Shown here: positions 1 to 11,281 of the stretch, piece after piece
How positions within the stretch are numbered: position 1 is the stretch's first letter
Layout: every line of letters begins with the position of its first letter
Source: Pezicula radicicola
Taxonomy: Eukaryota; Ascomycota; Leotiomycetes; Helotiales; Dermateaceae
Assembly (NCBI GenBank): GCA_003008705.1
Contig: PDUO01000013.1
Location: forward strand, 578,702 to 642,701
Length of the DNA: 64,000 nucleotides
Reading direction: 5' to 3'
Program-made: the position numbers and the translations under genes
The notes under the pieces: generated by a model
Seen by the model: the letters and a program-made list of their open reading frames with translations, nothing else
What the model was told of the DNA's origin: nothing
The model's database searches: none

Positions 1-1505
1 GGATCTCAGTATTCCTTGGCGCACTTATCATTATCAACATTTTTGGTACACTAGGCTACGCAGAAGAAGAGTTTTGGACAAGCGTTATCAAGCGTTCGTA
101 AACCCGGTTCATTTTTGTCCCCTTGTTGACCGTCTTGGGTGCTATAACACTTCTCAACATTTCCACATTTCTGAGACATGCTTTGCTACTCATAAATCGT
201 GTCTTATTTCTCCTAGGACTTTCTACAAGAAGTATTGCTAATACCGAAATCCTAAACTAGTTCTTACTGTAATCATATTCATGATCATTTGTTTCGTTTT
301 TGGTAAGACTTTGTTCTACCTTAGGATAATATCTTTGCTAACGGAGAAACAGTTCTGGGTGGAGGGCCTTCTAAGGGAATTTATAGTGAATACTGGGGTG
401 CCAGACTCTGGTACGATCCTGGAGCATTTAAAAATGGCTTTCAAGGGTTCTGCTCAGTCTTTGTCACCGCTGCATTTTCTTTCGCGGGAACGGAGCTTGT
501 CGGCCTAGCCGCAGCTGAGTCCGAAAATCCAGCAAAAGCATTGCCTGGCGCTATTAAGCAAGTCTTTTGGCGTATCACTATGTAAGTTGGATATTAAGTT
601 GTGCCTTTTTTTAACTCAACTAACCGAATCTCTAGTTTCTACGTAGTTGGCCTTATGTTCATTGGGCTTCTAGTTTCTTCCACAGACAAACGCCTTCTGG
701 GTGGAGGTGGTATGATCGATGTTAATGCATCACCTTTTGTCATAGTCGCCATCAATGGAGGTATCAAGGGATTCGACCACCTTATAAACGGCATCATTCT
801 CATGTCCATTATCTCTCTGGGAAATTCCGCAATCTACGGTGGATCACGGACACTTACTGCACTGGCGGACAAGGGCTACGCTCCTAAGGTTTTCTCTTAC
901 ATTGATAAATCCGGTCGCCCTCTATTCTCTACCATCACTCTATTGGCCTTCGGATGTCTAGCATACATTAGTCTCAGTGCAAGCGGACCTACTGTTTTTG
1001 AGTGGCTACTTGCACTCTCTGGGCTTGCTTCACTCTTCACCTGGGCTTCGATCTGCTTGGCCCATATTAGATTCCGCGCTGCTTGGAAAGCCCATGACCG
1101 TTCTTTGGATGACATTCCTTACAAGGCTGCGGGTGGTGTCTATGGTTCATGGTGTGGTCTGATTTTGATTATCCTAGTCATTATTGCACAAGTTAGTTGT
1201 CCCTCTCGTTCGACCGACAATATCCTTTTCTAACAACTTCATAGTTCTACACCGCGCTCTTCCCCCTTGGTAACGATGGAAAGATCGGCACTGCCGAAGA
1301 CTTCTTCAAATCATTCCTTGCAGTTCCAGTCGTTATCATCATGTATATTGTTGGATGGGTGTGGAAACGTAAATCTTGGTGGAGCGTTGATGACATCGAT
1401 ATCGACACTGACCTGAGAGAAGTGGATTGGGACACCATTTACGAGTACAGGGCGCTGATAGCTAGTTACCCTGCTTGGAAGCGCGTTTGGTATTATCTCT
1501 TCTGA
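1..1505 (+). CDS. Amino-acid permease (APC/YAT family), 5' end outside window
   Basis: Plasma-membrane amino-acid:proton symporter of the fungal Gap1/Agp-like family. The start lies upstream of base 1. Visible exons, inferred from frame and family alignment, are 1-93, 261-302, 353-581, 636-1191 and 1245-1505. They join with consistent phase into one open frame covering roughly the C-terminal two thirds. Family landmarks are the FGxxGYAEEEFW-like loop, the GGGPSKGIYSEYWG loop, FAGTELVGLAAAE and the SALYGGSRTL-equivalent GNSAIYGGSRTLTALA. The tail ends in WKRVWYYLF, as usual for the family. The first intron has an unusual GTTCGT donor and is longer than the others (167 nt). If it is not spliced the frame stops at 97-99, so an early defect is possible. 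Substrate specificity cannot be read. Confidence 0.85.
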
Positions 1506-1881
1506 GCAATTTACCATTTCGAGGAACTACAGGCAGTTGTAGACAGGAAGGGCTTTGTGATAATCTTTGTGCTCTTTATAGCCATGTTTTTTTTTAACAT
1601 TGTAGAGGAACAGTTGTTATTTCGCGGAATCGAATCCTGTTTCTTGGTCAAGAGGAGCACTTGTATGGAGTTATAATATTTGCCAATTTATTTAATTTTA
1701 GAAATTATTAATTTCTTTGGAGGCTATAAATATAGGCCACAAATTGTGCTATCTGCAGTACTTCTGTTCTGACGAGGGCCTAAGTTCTATTCCGATCAGG
1801 TTCACCAATACAATCAACCAAATTGCTACCCGAACTGGTCAATGTAGGGATTGGTCAAATCGTCGGAATACCTGTCGTTAG
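1506..1881. other. Intergenic, AT-rich
   Basis: Probable 3' region of the permease followed by AT-rich sequence. I see no coding frame, RNA gene or clear repeat. Confidence 0.5.
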
Positions 1882-2502
1882 ATAGTTACGAATTGGATCA
1901 GGTTATGCGAGTTACTCAAGTTTAGACGCTCTCGGTATCAACACACAAAGACTGATCAAGAGAGTCTGGTCTGCTGTGAAATCTTTGCGACATGGGTTCT
2001 CCACGGATCCATTGACCTAGCCAAAGATCTAATCGCCGTCGACGTTGATGGATTATCCGCAGAAAGGATTAAAAGGCTGATTTACGCCCGTTTTGTACGG
2101 CTGATTCGACTCTTTGTCTTAGGTCAATTCTTACAATCAGAGAAGTTTCAGAATCTGATTGTGGATCAATTGGTCGATGTATTTGAACTTTCTTATTAAC
2201 ATCGCGATGATCAATTGTTAGGAACATACCAGGAAAATCTCAAATTCATATACCGGAACACGCCTTCGAAATCTACACTTCGACAGCTCTTATTAGACAA
2301 CATTCACTTTCAGAACGTTGAACATGCTGATCTTGTTGGTGAGATAATTAATGCTGTAGCAGAAGATTCTCGCTCTTCGAATCCTAATGAGGATCCTAAT
2401 GTTTGGGCGAAAGAGTTCTTGGCGGATCTTCTTAAACTCACGGCTGAAGCAAATCATGCTAATACATATGATTGTGCACATTCTCTCATTCAACCGTGAA
2501 AC
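1882..2502 (+). pseudogene. BTB/POZ-domain protein fragment
   Basis: An open frame without an ATG runs from 1882 to 2196, and a second from 2215 to 2499. Together they resemble the second half of a fungal BTB/POZ protein: an IFATWVLHGSIDLA segment (the 'WLYTGKI' region), then RFVRLIRLFVLGQFLQSEKFQNLIVDQLV (the 'LYVLADKY...LQNLVIDAL' helix), then a tail with KFIYRNTPSKSTLRQLLLD. These proteins are usually adaptors or transcription regulators. A candidate intron ending in TTAG at 2221 separates the parts, but available donors give the wrong phase and no N-terminal BTB strand region is visible upstream. I therefore read it as a relic. It could be a gene with an unrecognised first exon. Confidence 0.5.
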
Positions 2503-3367
2503 CGAAACGGTTGTGAATACCATGAACATAGGGACGAGGATGAGGACTACTCGTGCACTTAGGCGACTTGGCTTGAGTAGCTCACTTAATTTAAGTGACG
2601 AAGTTGACTTTTATAATAGGTAGTCTGCGCGGAAATATCTCTGATAATAAATTTAGTTAGCAAGTTTTTATCTCCTTATTACTCTAAATTAATAACATAT
2701 TCTCTACAATTACAGTTATCTGTGCATTAGAATTACATCAGATTATATCTTATAAGTAACGAATGTTTTACTGTGGTTAGGCTCAAAGTGCGGTCGATAA
2801 ATACAATTTCTGGTACCTTGCCCAAACTCCATTTCAAATCAATGACGAAAAGTGGGAAGTTGATTGAAGTGAGTTACTAGGCTCCAATGGGACTATTACT
2901 TCTTACTTACTGTCAAGCCAAGGAAGTAAGTGGCTTGCCTTTTTGCTCTGGGCGTCGCTTAACTTATGTTTTCAGGCACTCAATGATCAATCGAAGGGGC
3001 CTTTACCTTTGCGTGTTTATACAAATATATATGATTATCTGCAGATCGAAATATGACAGATAAAATCTCAATAAAGAACGGATCACAAAGACTCCATCGA
3101 ATCAACCTAAGTCCTACGCCTAAAGTCACAGGGTTTGCATGTGATGAAGTGTCGTCATGAATCATCGTCACCAAGTCTATCGCAAGCTAAAACCTTAAGA
3201 ACCAGCATTATCAACACTTCAAAAGTATCAAAATCCCTTAGAATCATCGACATAATCCTTGAAAATGGCTCATCGAAGCTGTTAACATCTAATCTTACCT
3301 CTTTGTTTACATTCAGGGGCTTTATCTTTTGAACTTTCTTGGCCTTCGCTTCTACGTCTCACAAATC
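2503..3367. other. Intergenic, no gene seen
   Basis: AT-rich sequence between the BTB fragment and the antiporter pseudogene. Short chance frames only. Confidence 0.5.
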
Positions 3368-4756
3368 ATATGGGGCCAACTCGAACCAACCGCTCCCCAT
3401 ATCTCCTACCTAACCCTCTCAGCCTTCCTAATAATCTATGCCCTCTTCTCTGTCTTCATAAGAAACAATCTTCATCTCTCCGAACCGCCTCTCGCTGTTC
3501 TCGTTGGCATCATCTTAGGCCCTTATGTCCTCGGTTTTCTCACTCCGCACGAATGGGGTCTCAATGACAAGATTATGCAAGAGTGATACTCTGAGTTCAA
3601 TGTTTTGCTGTCGGGATGGAATTACCTAAGCTTTATTTCAATTGACATTGGAAAAGTGCGTTGTTTTTCCTGGGTCCGATTATGACGTTTTCTTGGGCTA
3701 TTGCGAGTCTTTTTGCGAACTTCATTTTTCAGACGATGTTACCGACGGCTATGATTATTGGGGCTTGTTTCTCTCATACGGATCCGGTTTTGAATGCTAG
3801 TGTTCTATCTAAGTCGAAGTTTAGTGAAAGGGTGCCGAGGAGGTTGAAGCATTTGTTGTCAGCAGAGAGTGTTTGTAATGACGAGGGTTCGTTTCCCTTT
3901 TTATATATTAAGCTAACTATCATTACTACGCCAAATGCATCCTCAGCTATCAGGGAATGGTTCTTTATCACTATCCTTTGGTAATGCACTCTTGGTCTCG
4001 CAATCAGATATATCATTGGTCGACTTGCCAATAGACTCTTACGTTTCTCCTTGCGATATTATTAGTTAGTGTTGGCTCAACGCTGGGAAGCGACGACTTC
4101 CTTGTAGCTTTCGGAGCAGGCGTAGGATTTGCCCACGATGGTTGGTTCTCCAAGAAAACAGCATCAATGCCTTTCAGACAGATTGTCGACCTCGTCCTCA
4201 ATTCCAGCATATTTGCCTTCTTCGGTTCTATAATCCACTGGAAAGATTTTACACCAAAGGAAATCACACCAAACTGTGGGATTTGACAACTCTTCCTCTT
4301 TCTAACCCTCATCTCTTATTCCGCCGTATACCAATTGTCCTGGCTCTTAAACGCTTCATCCCAGATATCAGAACTTATCGTGAAGCGTTGTTCTGCGGCC
4401 ATTTTGGACGTATGGGCGTAGGTGCGCTCTTCCTCGCTATTGAAACTCGAGCCCAGCTTGAAACAGGAACCTCTCTTCCACTTGGAAAACCTAGAAAGCC
4501 GATTCCGCCTTACACTGATAAGGATAAAGCCATGTATCTGATCTATCCGGTTATTTGTTTTGTGGTTGTGGGGAGTACCATGGTGCATGGGCTGAGTGTT
4601 ATGGCTATTAGCCTTGGTGGCCATTTTAGTACTCCAAAAGGGGAGCGCCAGCCGTTACTTGAGGGAGGGGAGGATGATGGGTTAGCGGGTATGGTGCATG
4701 AAGGTGGAGGAGGGGACTCTGAGCCTAGTATTAGTGGAACTGATGACGAGCGATAA
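3368..4756 (+). pseudogene. Plasma-membrane Na+/H+ antiporter (Nha1/Sod2-like), broken
   Basis: The family exchanges Na+ or K+ for H+ at the plasma membrane. Stretches in several frames align in order with it: QLEPTAPHISYLTLSAF, HLSEPPLAVLVGIILGP, LGPIMTFSWAI, HTDPVLNASVLSKSKF, LLSAESVCND, SDDFLVAFGAGVGFAHDGWF, RRIPIVLALKRFIPDIRTY, GVGALFLAIETRAQLETGTS and the C-terminal MVHEGGGGDSEPS. Lesions: TGA at 3584, a frame change just after it, TGA at 3643 (CGA in the family), TAA at 3982 (CAA in relatives), a stop near 4054, TGA at 4284 (probably TGG originally) and a frame change near 4313. The codon where the start is expected reads ATA (3368-3370). No intron pattern rescues these. Order and spacing are otherwise full length, so decay looks recent. 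Confidence 0.88.
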
Positions 4757-5370
4757 TGTGAATGTTTGCTTCTGCTGAGGAAGCGGAGGCGCTGAGTGTT
4801 AGGATGGTCTTTATATAAGAGCTATGTTCATAGACGAGGTAATCCAATTTATATCGTTAGAAATGACTTGAAGTCAATTCATGGATAAATACACTTTAAA
4901 TTAGGAAGCAGTACCTATAGGTGCCTTGCAAAAGCTAAAGTATGCCTAAACTTTCACAACCAAGTAGTGCCTCATGAACTAAATGTCACTTTTTCCAACT
5001 TAAACGCAATTAAACGTTCCCATAAAAGGAGCAAATCATTGAGTAAATTCCAATTTTTCCTCTTCTTGCAACAAGAACGCCATTGAGACAGATTAATTGC
5101 CAGAGCGCAACTTTCAGATACAAATTAGATTCCGTTGTCGATTTTAGGTGTAGTTGTTTTGTCAGGATATTCGGGTGTTTGGATTTCTTTGCTTGATGAA
5201 ACTGCAGTGATGTGGTCTTATGTTTGTTATTCCTTTTGGGGAAGGCGAGGTAGGTTTGTTGATTGTGATGCCAGACTCATCGTGAGGCTGAGAGCAAGAG
5301 GATCGTCCCGTCGCTTATTGAATCGCACAGAAACATACAATCTTGCATTGCACTTCACCATCGATTCCAT
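4757..5370. other. Intergenic between converging genes
   Basis: Downstream of the antiporter relic and of the minus-strand F-box gene. A chance 79-codon frame (5135-5374) has no recognisable features. Confidence 0.5.
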
Positions 5371-6834
5371 CTAATACCAATTATGGCCATCCTCTCCAAG
5401 CTTCTCATTCTTTGGATTTAACGAAAGTATCCTCTGCCCTGGAATATGATCCGGCGCGAAATGGCTCTCGAAAATTCCCGAGATGGCGCGCTTCCCGATG
5501 GAGCCAAATGAGTCGTAAGTCACGTCAGGTACGCCATTACAAGCCTTCCATTCCTCTGACATCGTCTCATCTCCTAGGTCACTCCAACGCGTCACAACAA
5601 TTGCACGCTTGAAAGAGACATTCTTGTCGCTCTTGTCTTCAGTCAGCTTGATCTCGAAGAGGTACTCCGTTGGACACTCCGGACAGCGTCGCATGGGTCG
5701 GCATCTGTCGCATAGACTGACAAGAGCATGGGCGTTGTACGGCGTTTGTAACATGCGCCCCTTGAATTTCTTTCCAACAGCGTTCGGTGAATCCAAAGTT
5801 GGTTTTGGTGGTATGGGGATGTGATCCAAGGCGCATTTGCACACATTCATCAGCTCACCGTCTCTCCAGTGAGAACAAACAGAGAAATATGGCGTGTAGT
5901 CTTCTCGTGAGTATAGGAAGAAACGCTTGGTCACTATAGGCATTGCTGGTTGTGCGAAGGCGGTGCTCACCACCCGCATCAGCAGATGGCCGTTATGGAT
6001 GTGGTACCGTGTTACATGTGACCAGTCACCCTCTTTCCAGCGTCGAGAGAGTGTTTCCAGAGTTATGCCATAATATGGCGTATATCGGTGGGCTCGCAGT
6101 GCGAGCTGCAGAAATGAGAATTGGATGGCACGGCTAGGTGTGAGTCGTGCTTTGGGTTGTGACCGGCTGTATACGTTTGGGCAATTAAATAGAGGATTTA
6201 GTACATCCGGGGGTTTCATTCTTTCCTGGCCCCGTTGCGTTCGGACATGGTATTTTGCACATATGAAGCATAACAAATGGTCAGGGAGGTACCGGTCCAT
6301 TGGCAGGAGAAACTGGATTCTGTACTGGAAATTTTCTGGGTGGTCCATACGTAGATTATCCCATGGCTTATAGCCGAGGCGCTTTAAAAGCGTCTTCGTA
6401 GAGAATGCAAGACTTGCGGCATCGGCAGGGTTCAGGTAGTCTGTGATGATTTCCCACAGATCAGGTGACAAACTGGCTATCATCTGGTCGCCTGGCAAAC
6501 GTTTGTCTAGCCACGTTGTATGTGCATCTTTGACAGATTCGAAAGAGTCTCGTTGACCAAAGGAATGGATAATGGCAGTATCATCTCGACGTTCTCCAAG
6601 CTGAGTGTCCAATTGAGAGTGTTCCGCCCTGTATTTCTCTCGATGGGCTTGTAAAGCAGCAACAGGCGGTACTGGTGGTATTTCATCTGGCTTGATGAAG
6701 TCCGTATAAGTGTCGACTCCATAGCCTGGTGGAGGGGCCTTTCGCAACTTGGAGCGAGATGATTTGGACCTCAACGCATTGACGAAGCGTGACTTGAAGC
6801 CGGGTTTGCTCTTCGTAGAGGCATTGTCCATCAT
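5371..6834 (-). CDS. F-box domain protein, 487 aa
   Basis: Single-exon gene starting at tandem ATGs (6834, 6831). A basic Ser/Lys-rich N-terminus (about 1-35) and a proline-rich linker (50-60) precede an F-box-like segment around residues 120-160 (SLSPDLWEIITDYLNPADAASLAF, split here: SLSPDLWEIITDYLNP then ADAASLAF). The rest holds many Cys residues (CFICAKYH, CPNVYS, CSHWRDG, CKCALDH, CDRCRPMRRCPECP), which suggests structural metal sites. F-box proteins connect substrates to SCF ubiquitin ligases through Skp1. The long Cys-containing C-terminal part belongs to a common fungal F-box family without a known substrate. The frame is intact, unlike both neighbours on the left. Confidence 0.75.
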   Translation of the reverse strand: MMDNASTKSKPGFKSRFVNALRSKSSRSKLRKAPPPGYGVDTYTDFIKPDEIPPVPPVAALQAHREKYRAEHSQLDTQLGERRDDTAIIHSFGQRDSFESVKDAHTTWLDKRLPGDQMIASLSPDLWEIITDYLNPADAASLAFSTKTLLKRLGYKPWDNLRMDHPENFQYRIQFLLPMDRYLPDHLLCFICAKYHVRTQRGQERMKPPDVLNPLFNCPNVYSRSQPKARLTPSRAIQFSFLQLALRAHRYTPYYGITLETLSRRWKEGDWSHVTRYHIHNGHLLMRVVSTAFAQPAMPIVTKRFFLYSREDYTPYFSVCSHWRDGELMNVCKCALDHIPIPPKPTLDSPNAVGKKFKGRMLQTPYNAHALVSLCDRCRPMRRCPECPTEYLFEIKLTEDKSDKNVSFKRAIVVTRWSDLGDETMSEEWKACNGVPDVTYDSFGSIGKRAISGIFESHFAPDHIPGQRILSLNPKNEKLGEDGHNWY

Positions 6835-7501
6835 GCCAAGAGTTCCGTAAGCTCAATGCTGAATGTTGATTATGATGCTGAATTATACGTTGAAACACTT
6901 CTGGTGGAAAGGAAGTACTATCAAGTTACCATTTCATTGAGAGGAATGAGGTTGTTAAGAAGGTTTGATGACGAAGGTTGCAGAGCCGTCGGAAGGTCCG
7001 GGGGCTAGAGTCAAATATCGTGCTTATGGGAAACAAAGATTTTTAACAGACTCAATTAAGAGGCCGTGAAAGAAAAAAAAAGAGTTGTTCAATCAACATA
7101 CAAAATAAGAGTCTCATTTATGGAGAGGACATCAAGCTTTTCCACAAGATAATTGAAGTGAAGCTTTTCAGAAGCGAGGTTATGGGTTATGGAAAAAGGG
7201 GGGCGACGTATTTCGTATGTTGTGGTCACGGTCACGTGATAGACTTTGTCTTTCATGGAATGGATGGATGGATCCCTGTGGCGTTGGCACATCGATTACA
7301 TTAAGCTTGTTCCGGACAACCTCAATCTGGCCTGGCCAAAGAGTAAAAGTCGCATTACCAACCTTCTGAACACAACTTCCCTAGGATCTTTATATCTTGT
7401 ACAATTCCTTCACTTCACCCTTTGCTCTCGGATACCATCGTCTGATTCATCTGGCCTTTGGTCGAGCTCACATGCCTCCCGCTGTTTCCTTCCCATGAGT
7501 T
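6835..7501. promoter_or_regulatory. Divergent promoter region with an E-box palindrome
   Basis: Shared upstream region of the minus-strand F-box gene and the plus-strand EDEM gene. It contains a TCACGTGA palindrome at 7232-7239 inside a GGTCACGGTCACGTG cluster. CACGTG is the core for fungal bHLH factors. The use of this site is inferred. Pyrimidine-rich stretches lie just upstream of 7502. Confidence 0.35.
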
Positions 7502-10500
7502 ATGCCATTGCGAGCATGGCTGAGCGGCGGGTCAGGCACAACCGCCAGTAATAATCCTACAGATCCAATACTGTCAAGATGGTCGCTGTTCATCATCTTC
7601 ACAATATGGCTGGTCCTGGCCAGTGCCATGACTCCCTCGCGGATTGCAGAACTGCGGCAAGAGACTGTGGACATGTTCTATCACGGCTTTGACAATTATA
7701 TGGATGTCGCTTTCCCAGAAGATGAGGTTAGCACCCGTAGAGAACCTTCATATCTTAGACTGACTTGTGTAGCTGAGGCCTGTATCCTGCTTACCCTTAA
7801 CCCGAGACCGAAAGAATCCAGCCAATGTCGAGCTCAACGATGTTCTTGGGAATTACTCTTTGACTCTTATCGACAGTCTTTCCACGCTCGCAATTCTGGC
7901 CTCTGCACCACCGGACGAGTACTTCACCGGTGCTAAAGCTTTACGCGATTTTCAGGACGGTGTAGCCTCTCTTGTTCTACAATATGGTGATGGAACAGCC
8001 GGGCCCCGGGGCAAAGGTTTACGAGCGCGAGGGTTTGATGTCGATAGCAAGGTGCAGGTCTTCGAAACGGTCATAAGAGGAGTAGGAGGCTTATTGAGTG
8101 CGCATTTATTTGCCGTTGGAGAACTGCCAATCAGCGGCTACAAGCCCCGACCTACTTATAACATCGCGATGGCGAGGCTCAAGAAATCAACAATCATTTG
8201 GCCGAACGGGTTTAAATACAATGGCCAGCTTCTTCGGCTGGCTTTTGATCTTGCGCAACGATTGTTGCCGGCCTTTTATACTACAACAGGAATGCCTTAC
8301 CCGAGAGTCAATTTACGTCATGGAATTCCTTTCTATTTGAACTCACCCCTTCATAGGGGTTCGGAGTTTGAAGATGCTTCCCAAGAAGGTTCCGCTGAAA
8401 TTACAGAAACGTGTAGTGCGGGAGCGGGGAGCTTGGTTCTGGAGTTCACGACATTGAGCCGACTCACTGGAGATCCACGCTTTGAACAACTTGCAAAGCG
8501 AGCTTTCTGGGCTGTATGGAACAGAAGAAGTTCTATCGGACTGATTGGCGCTGGTGTTGATGCAGAAAATGGACAATGGATCGGACCATATGCAGGAATC
8601 GGTGCCGGTGCCGATAGCTTCTTCGAATATGCGTTGAAAACATCCATTCTCCTTTCTGGACACAATATGCCAAATTTGACAGTGCCGTTCGAGCAACCTC
8701 ATGAATCATGGCTCGACCCAAATACAATCTACAATCCACTAAGTGACGAGGAGAATTCCTCTGAAGCTTTCTTGGAAGCTTGGCATGAAGCACATGCTGC
8801 TATCAAAAGACATTTATACAGTGGAACTCACCATCCACACTACGTCAACGTCCATCTGAGTACGGGATCACCGCAAGCGTATTGGATAGACAGCCTTGGC
8901 GCATATTATCCAGGTCTTTTAACGCTAGCAGGTGAAGTAGAGGAGGCCATCGAGACAAATCTGCTCTACACTGCTTTGTGGACCAGGTACGCTGCGCTGC
9001 CAGAGAGATGGTCTGTTCGAGATGGTGGCATTGAAGGAGGATTGGGGTGGTGGCCTGGACGACCAGAATTTATTGAGTCCACTTATCATCTGTATCGAGC
9101 GACTCGCGACCCTTGGTATTTGCACGTCGGTGAAATGGTATTAGAAGATATTAAGCGAAGGTGTTGGACTGAGTGTGGTTGGTCTGGCCTTCAAGATGTC
9201 CGAACTGGCGAGAAGAGTGATCGTATGGAAAGCTTCTTCCTCGGAGAAACTGCAAAATATCTGTATCTTCTCTTCGATCCGGAACATCCCCTCAATTCTC
9301 TCGATGCTGCTTATGTATTCACAACCGAAGGACATCCTTTAGTCATACCTCGCGAGAGTGCTCCCGTCGTCAAAAAGAAGGAGAAACCTACCAGAGATGT
9401 TCAGGCGTATGCAGAAATGCAAGATAGAGATACCTGCCCGGCACCTCCATTAGCAATTCCCTTTGGTATTTCCAGAGTTACATCTAGACCCGACTTCTTC
9501 CACGCGGCAAGCTTGATTGGTCTTCACCTAATACCTAACGAGCATGCTTTTAAACAATCCGTAAAGGACTCTGATATCCTTGACGAGCTACCAGCACTCC
9601 CTAATCATAGTTATTATCCATGGACGTTGCCAGAAAGTCTCTTGCCAGACAATGGGACCTGTGACCGGCTCCCAGTGAAAGTCACCTTTACTATTGAATT
9701 CCCAGTCAATTCACCTGTTCAACAGAACATTGCATCGGCTCCTGGGTTCAATATAGTCTTTGGTGGTGCCCAGAACCTTGTGCGTCTGCAAGATGGGATA
9801 CTCATCAAAAGTCTCTCCGGGTTGAAACTCGGTATGGTGTGGGAATCGCCATCACCATTCCAAGATATTTTTGATGTTCCTCTCAATGCGTCTTGGAGAG
9901 TGTGGAATATCGCCAATTTAGCGATGGGACGAGATGAGAGGATATACATCGGAAGGGATGTAATTGGCGACATGGCAGATCCTGCTTTTACACGAGTAAG
10001 AAACTCGGTGATGCTTGATCTGGTAATTCAAAAGTCGAATCCCGTGGAAACAAATCAGAGCTTTGATAACGAAGAACTTTATGACACTGAGGATGAGTAC
10101 GATCAGAAGCCTACTGTGGCATTTGCGGACACTGCCAGCAACCCCGGCATCGCAGCTGAATACAAAACGATGCTGAGCTCACTTCTACACCACGTAACTT
10201 CCGCCCTTCGAGACCCCGCAGCAACATTACTCCCCCACCCAGATGTACCCCAAACATATCAATTTGCAACACTTGCAGCAATTTCACCCACAGGTAAAGG
10301 AGCGGCACCAATAATAGACGTTATTGAAGCGCCTAATCCGAGCAATGGCCCAACTTCCGAGTTTCTCAGTTGGAAAACCATATTCTTCGCGGGTGAAGGC
10401 TGTAATGCCAAGATCCCAGAAGAAGCGGTCAAAAGTCATCAGGTCATCGTCATGAAGCGCGGCGGTTGCACCTTCTCTGAGAAACTTGCCAACATTCCGA

Positions 10501-10811
10501 GCTTCACTCCCACGTCTCGCGCTCTGCGATTAGTCATTATTGTCTCTGAAAATGATGATCACGACGGAGTCGATGAGGATGAGAATGTGGGATGGAGGAC
10601 TGCTGGTGGATATAGGTTGATTCGGCCACTGCTAGACGAAGTTCAGAGGACACCTAGTGGGTTACAACGACACCATCAGATTAGCATGGTTATGGTTGGC
10701 GGTGGGGATGAGGCTATTAAACTCTTAACGGCGGCGAGGAGTATTGGATTACGGAGGAGATACCATGTTGAAAGTGGAGGGACAGTAGTGGGCAATATTA
10801 TTGTTGTATAA
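7502..10811 (+). CDS. MNL1: ER degradation-enhancing alpha-mannosidase-like protein (EDEM/Htm1 type, GH47 + PA domain)
   Basis: Two exons, 7502-7726 and 7773-10811, separated by a 46-nt intron, give about 1087 residues. An upstream in-frame ATG at 7472 ends in a stop after eight codons, so 7502 is chosen. Residues ~27-45 form a hydrophobic signal anchor. The GH47 domain spans about 60-580 and opens with MFYHGFDNYMDVAFPEDE; LNDVLGNYSLTLIDSLSTLA follows across the splice. A protease-associated (PA) domain lies near residues 880-1040 (VIVMKRGGCTFSEKL). EDEM proteins trim mannose from misfolded glycoproteins in the ER lumen to mark them for ERAD. The region between the two domains has an acidic stretch (DTEDEYD). 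The C-terminus has no clear HDEL. It could be named Mnl1 or Mnl2; the FPEDE and LNDVLGNYSLTL motifs favour the Htm1/EDEM1 type. Confidence 0.9.
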
Positions 10812-11281
10812 ACAGACATGAGATATGGGGAAGGAAAGGCGTTTAGGATAAGCGGTTTGAGCTCTTTAGATATGTGCTAGCAGCAGGTAGATACCAGACC
10901 ATGAGAGTGAATGTAGCGAGCGATTAATTAATCTTACATTGTACACTCTGCATTAGCTGTTTGGGTCATTGATTCACTCTATAGTAGTTCTCCATCCCGA
11001 ACTAGGTTGTCTATACTCGTACTTGCTAGACCTCGGTCTACAATACGAAAGATCTTCTTTATCTCTATGTTTATCTCCACGAAGTTAAGGCCGTTTCCAA
11101 TATCTCGAAACGTCACCAATGGGAATCTATTTCTGGCGTTAAATCGAAAGGCTATTACTCACACACACACCGTACCAGGTCAACTCGAGTATACTCGACC
11201 ATTTTCAAGAAGAAAAATCCCAATCCCATCTCTCATTAGACAACATTCTAAATAGTCTCACCTTACACAACTATCCTCACC
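10812..11281. other. Intergenic
   Basis: 3' flank of the EDEM gene and upstream region of the P450 relic. A short CA run lies at 11160-11170. No gene seen. Confidence 0.5.
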
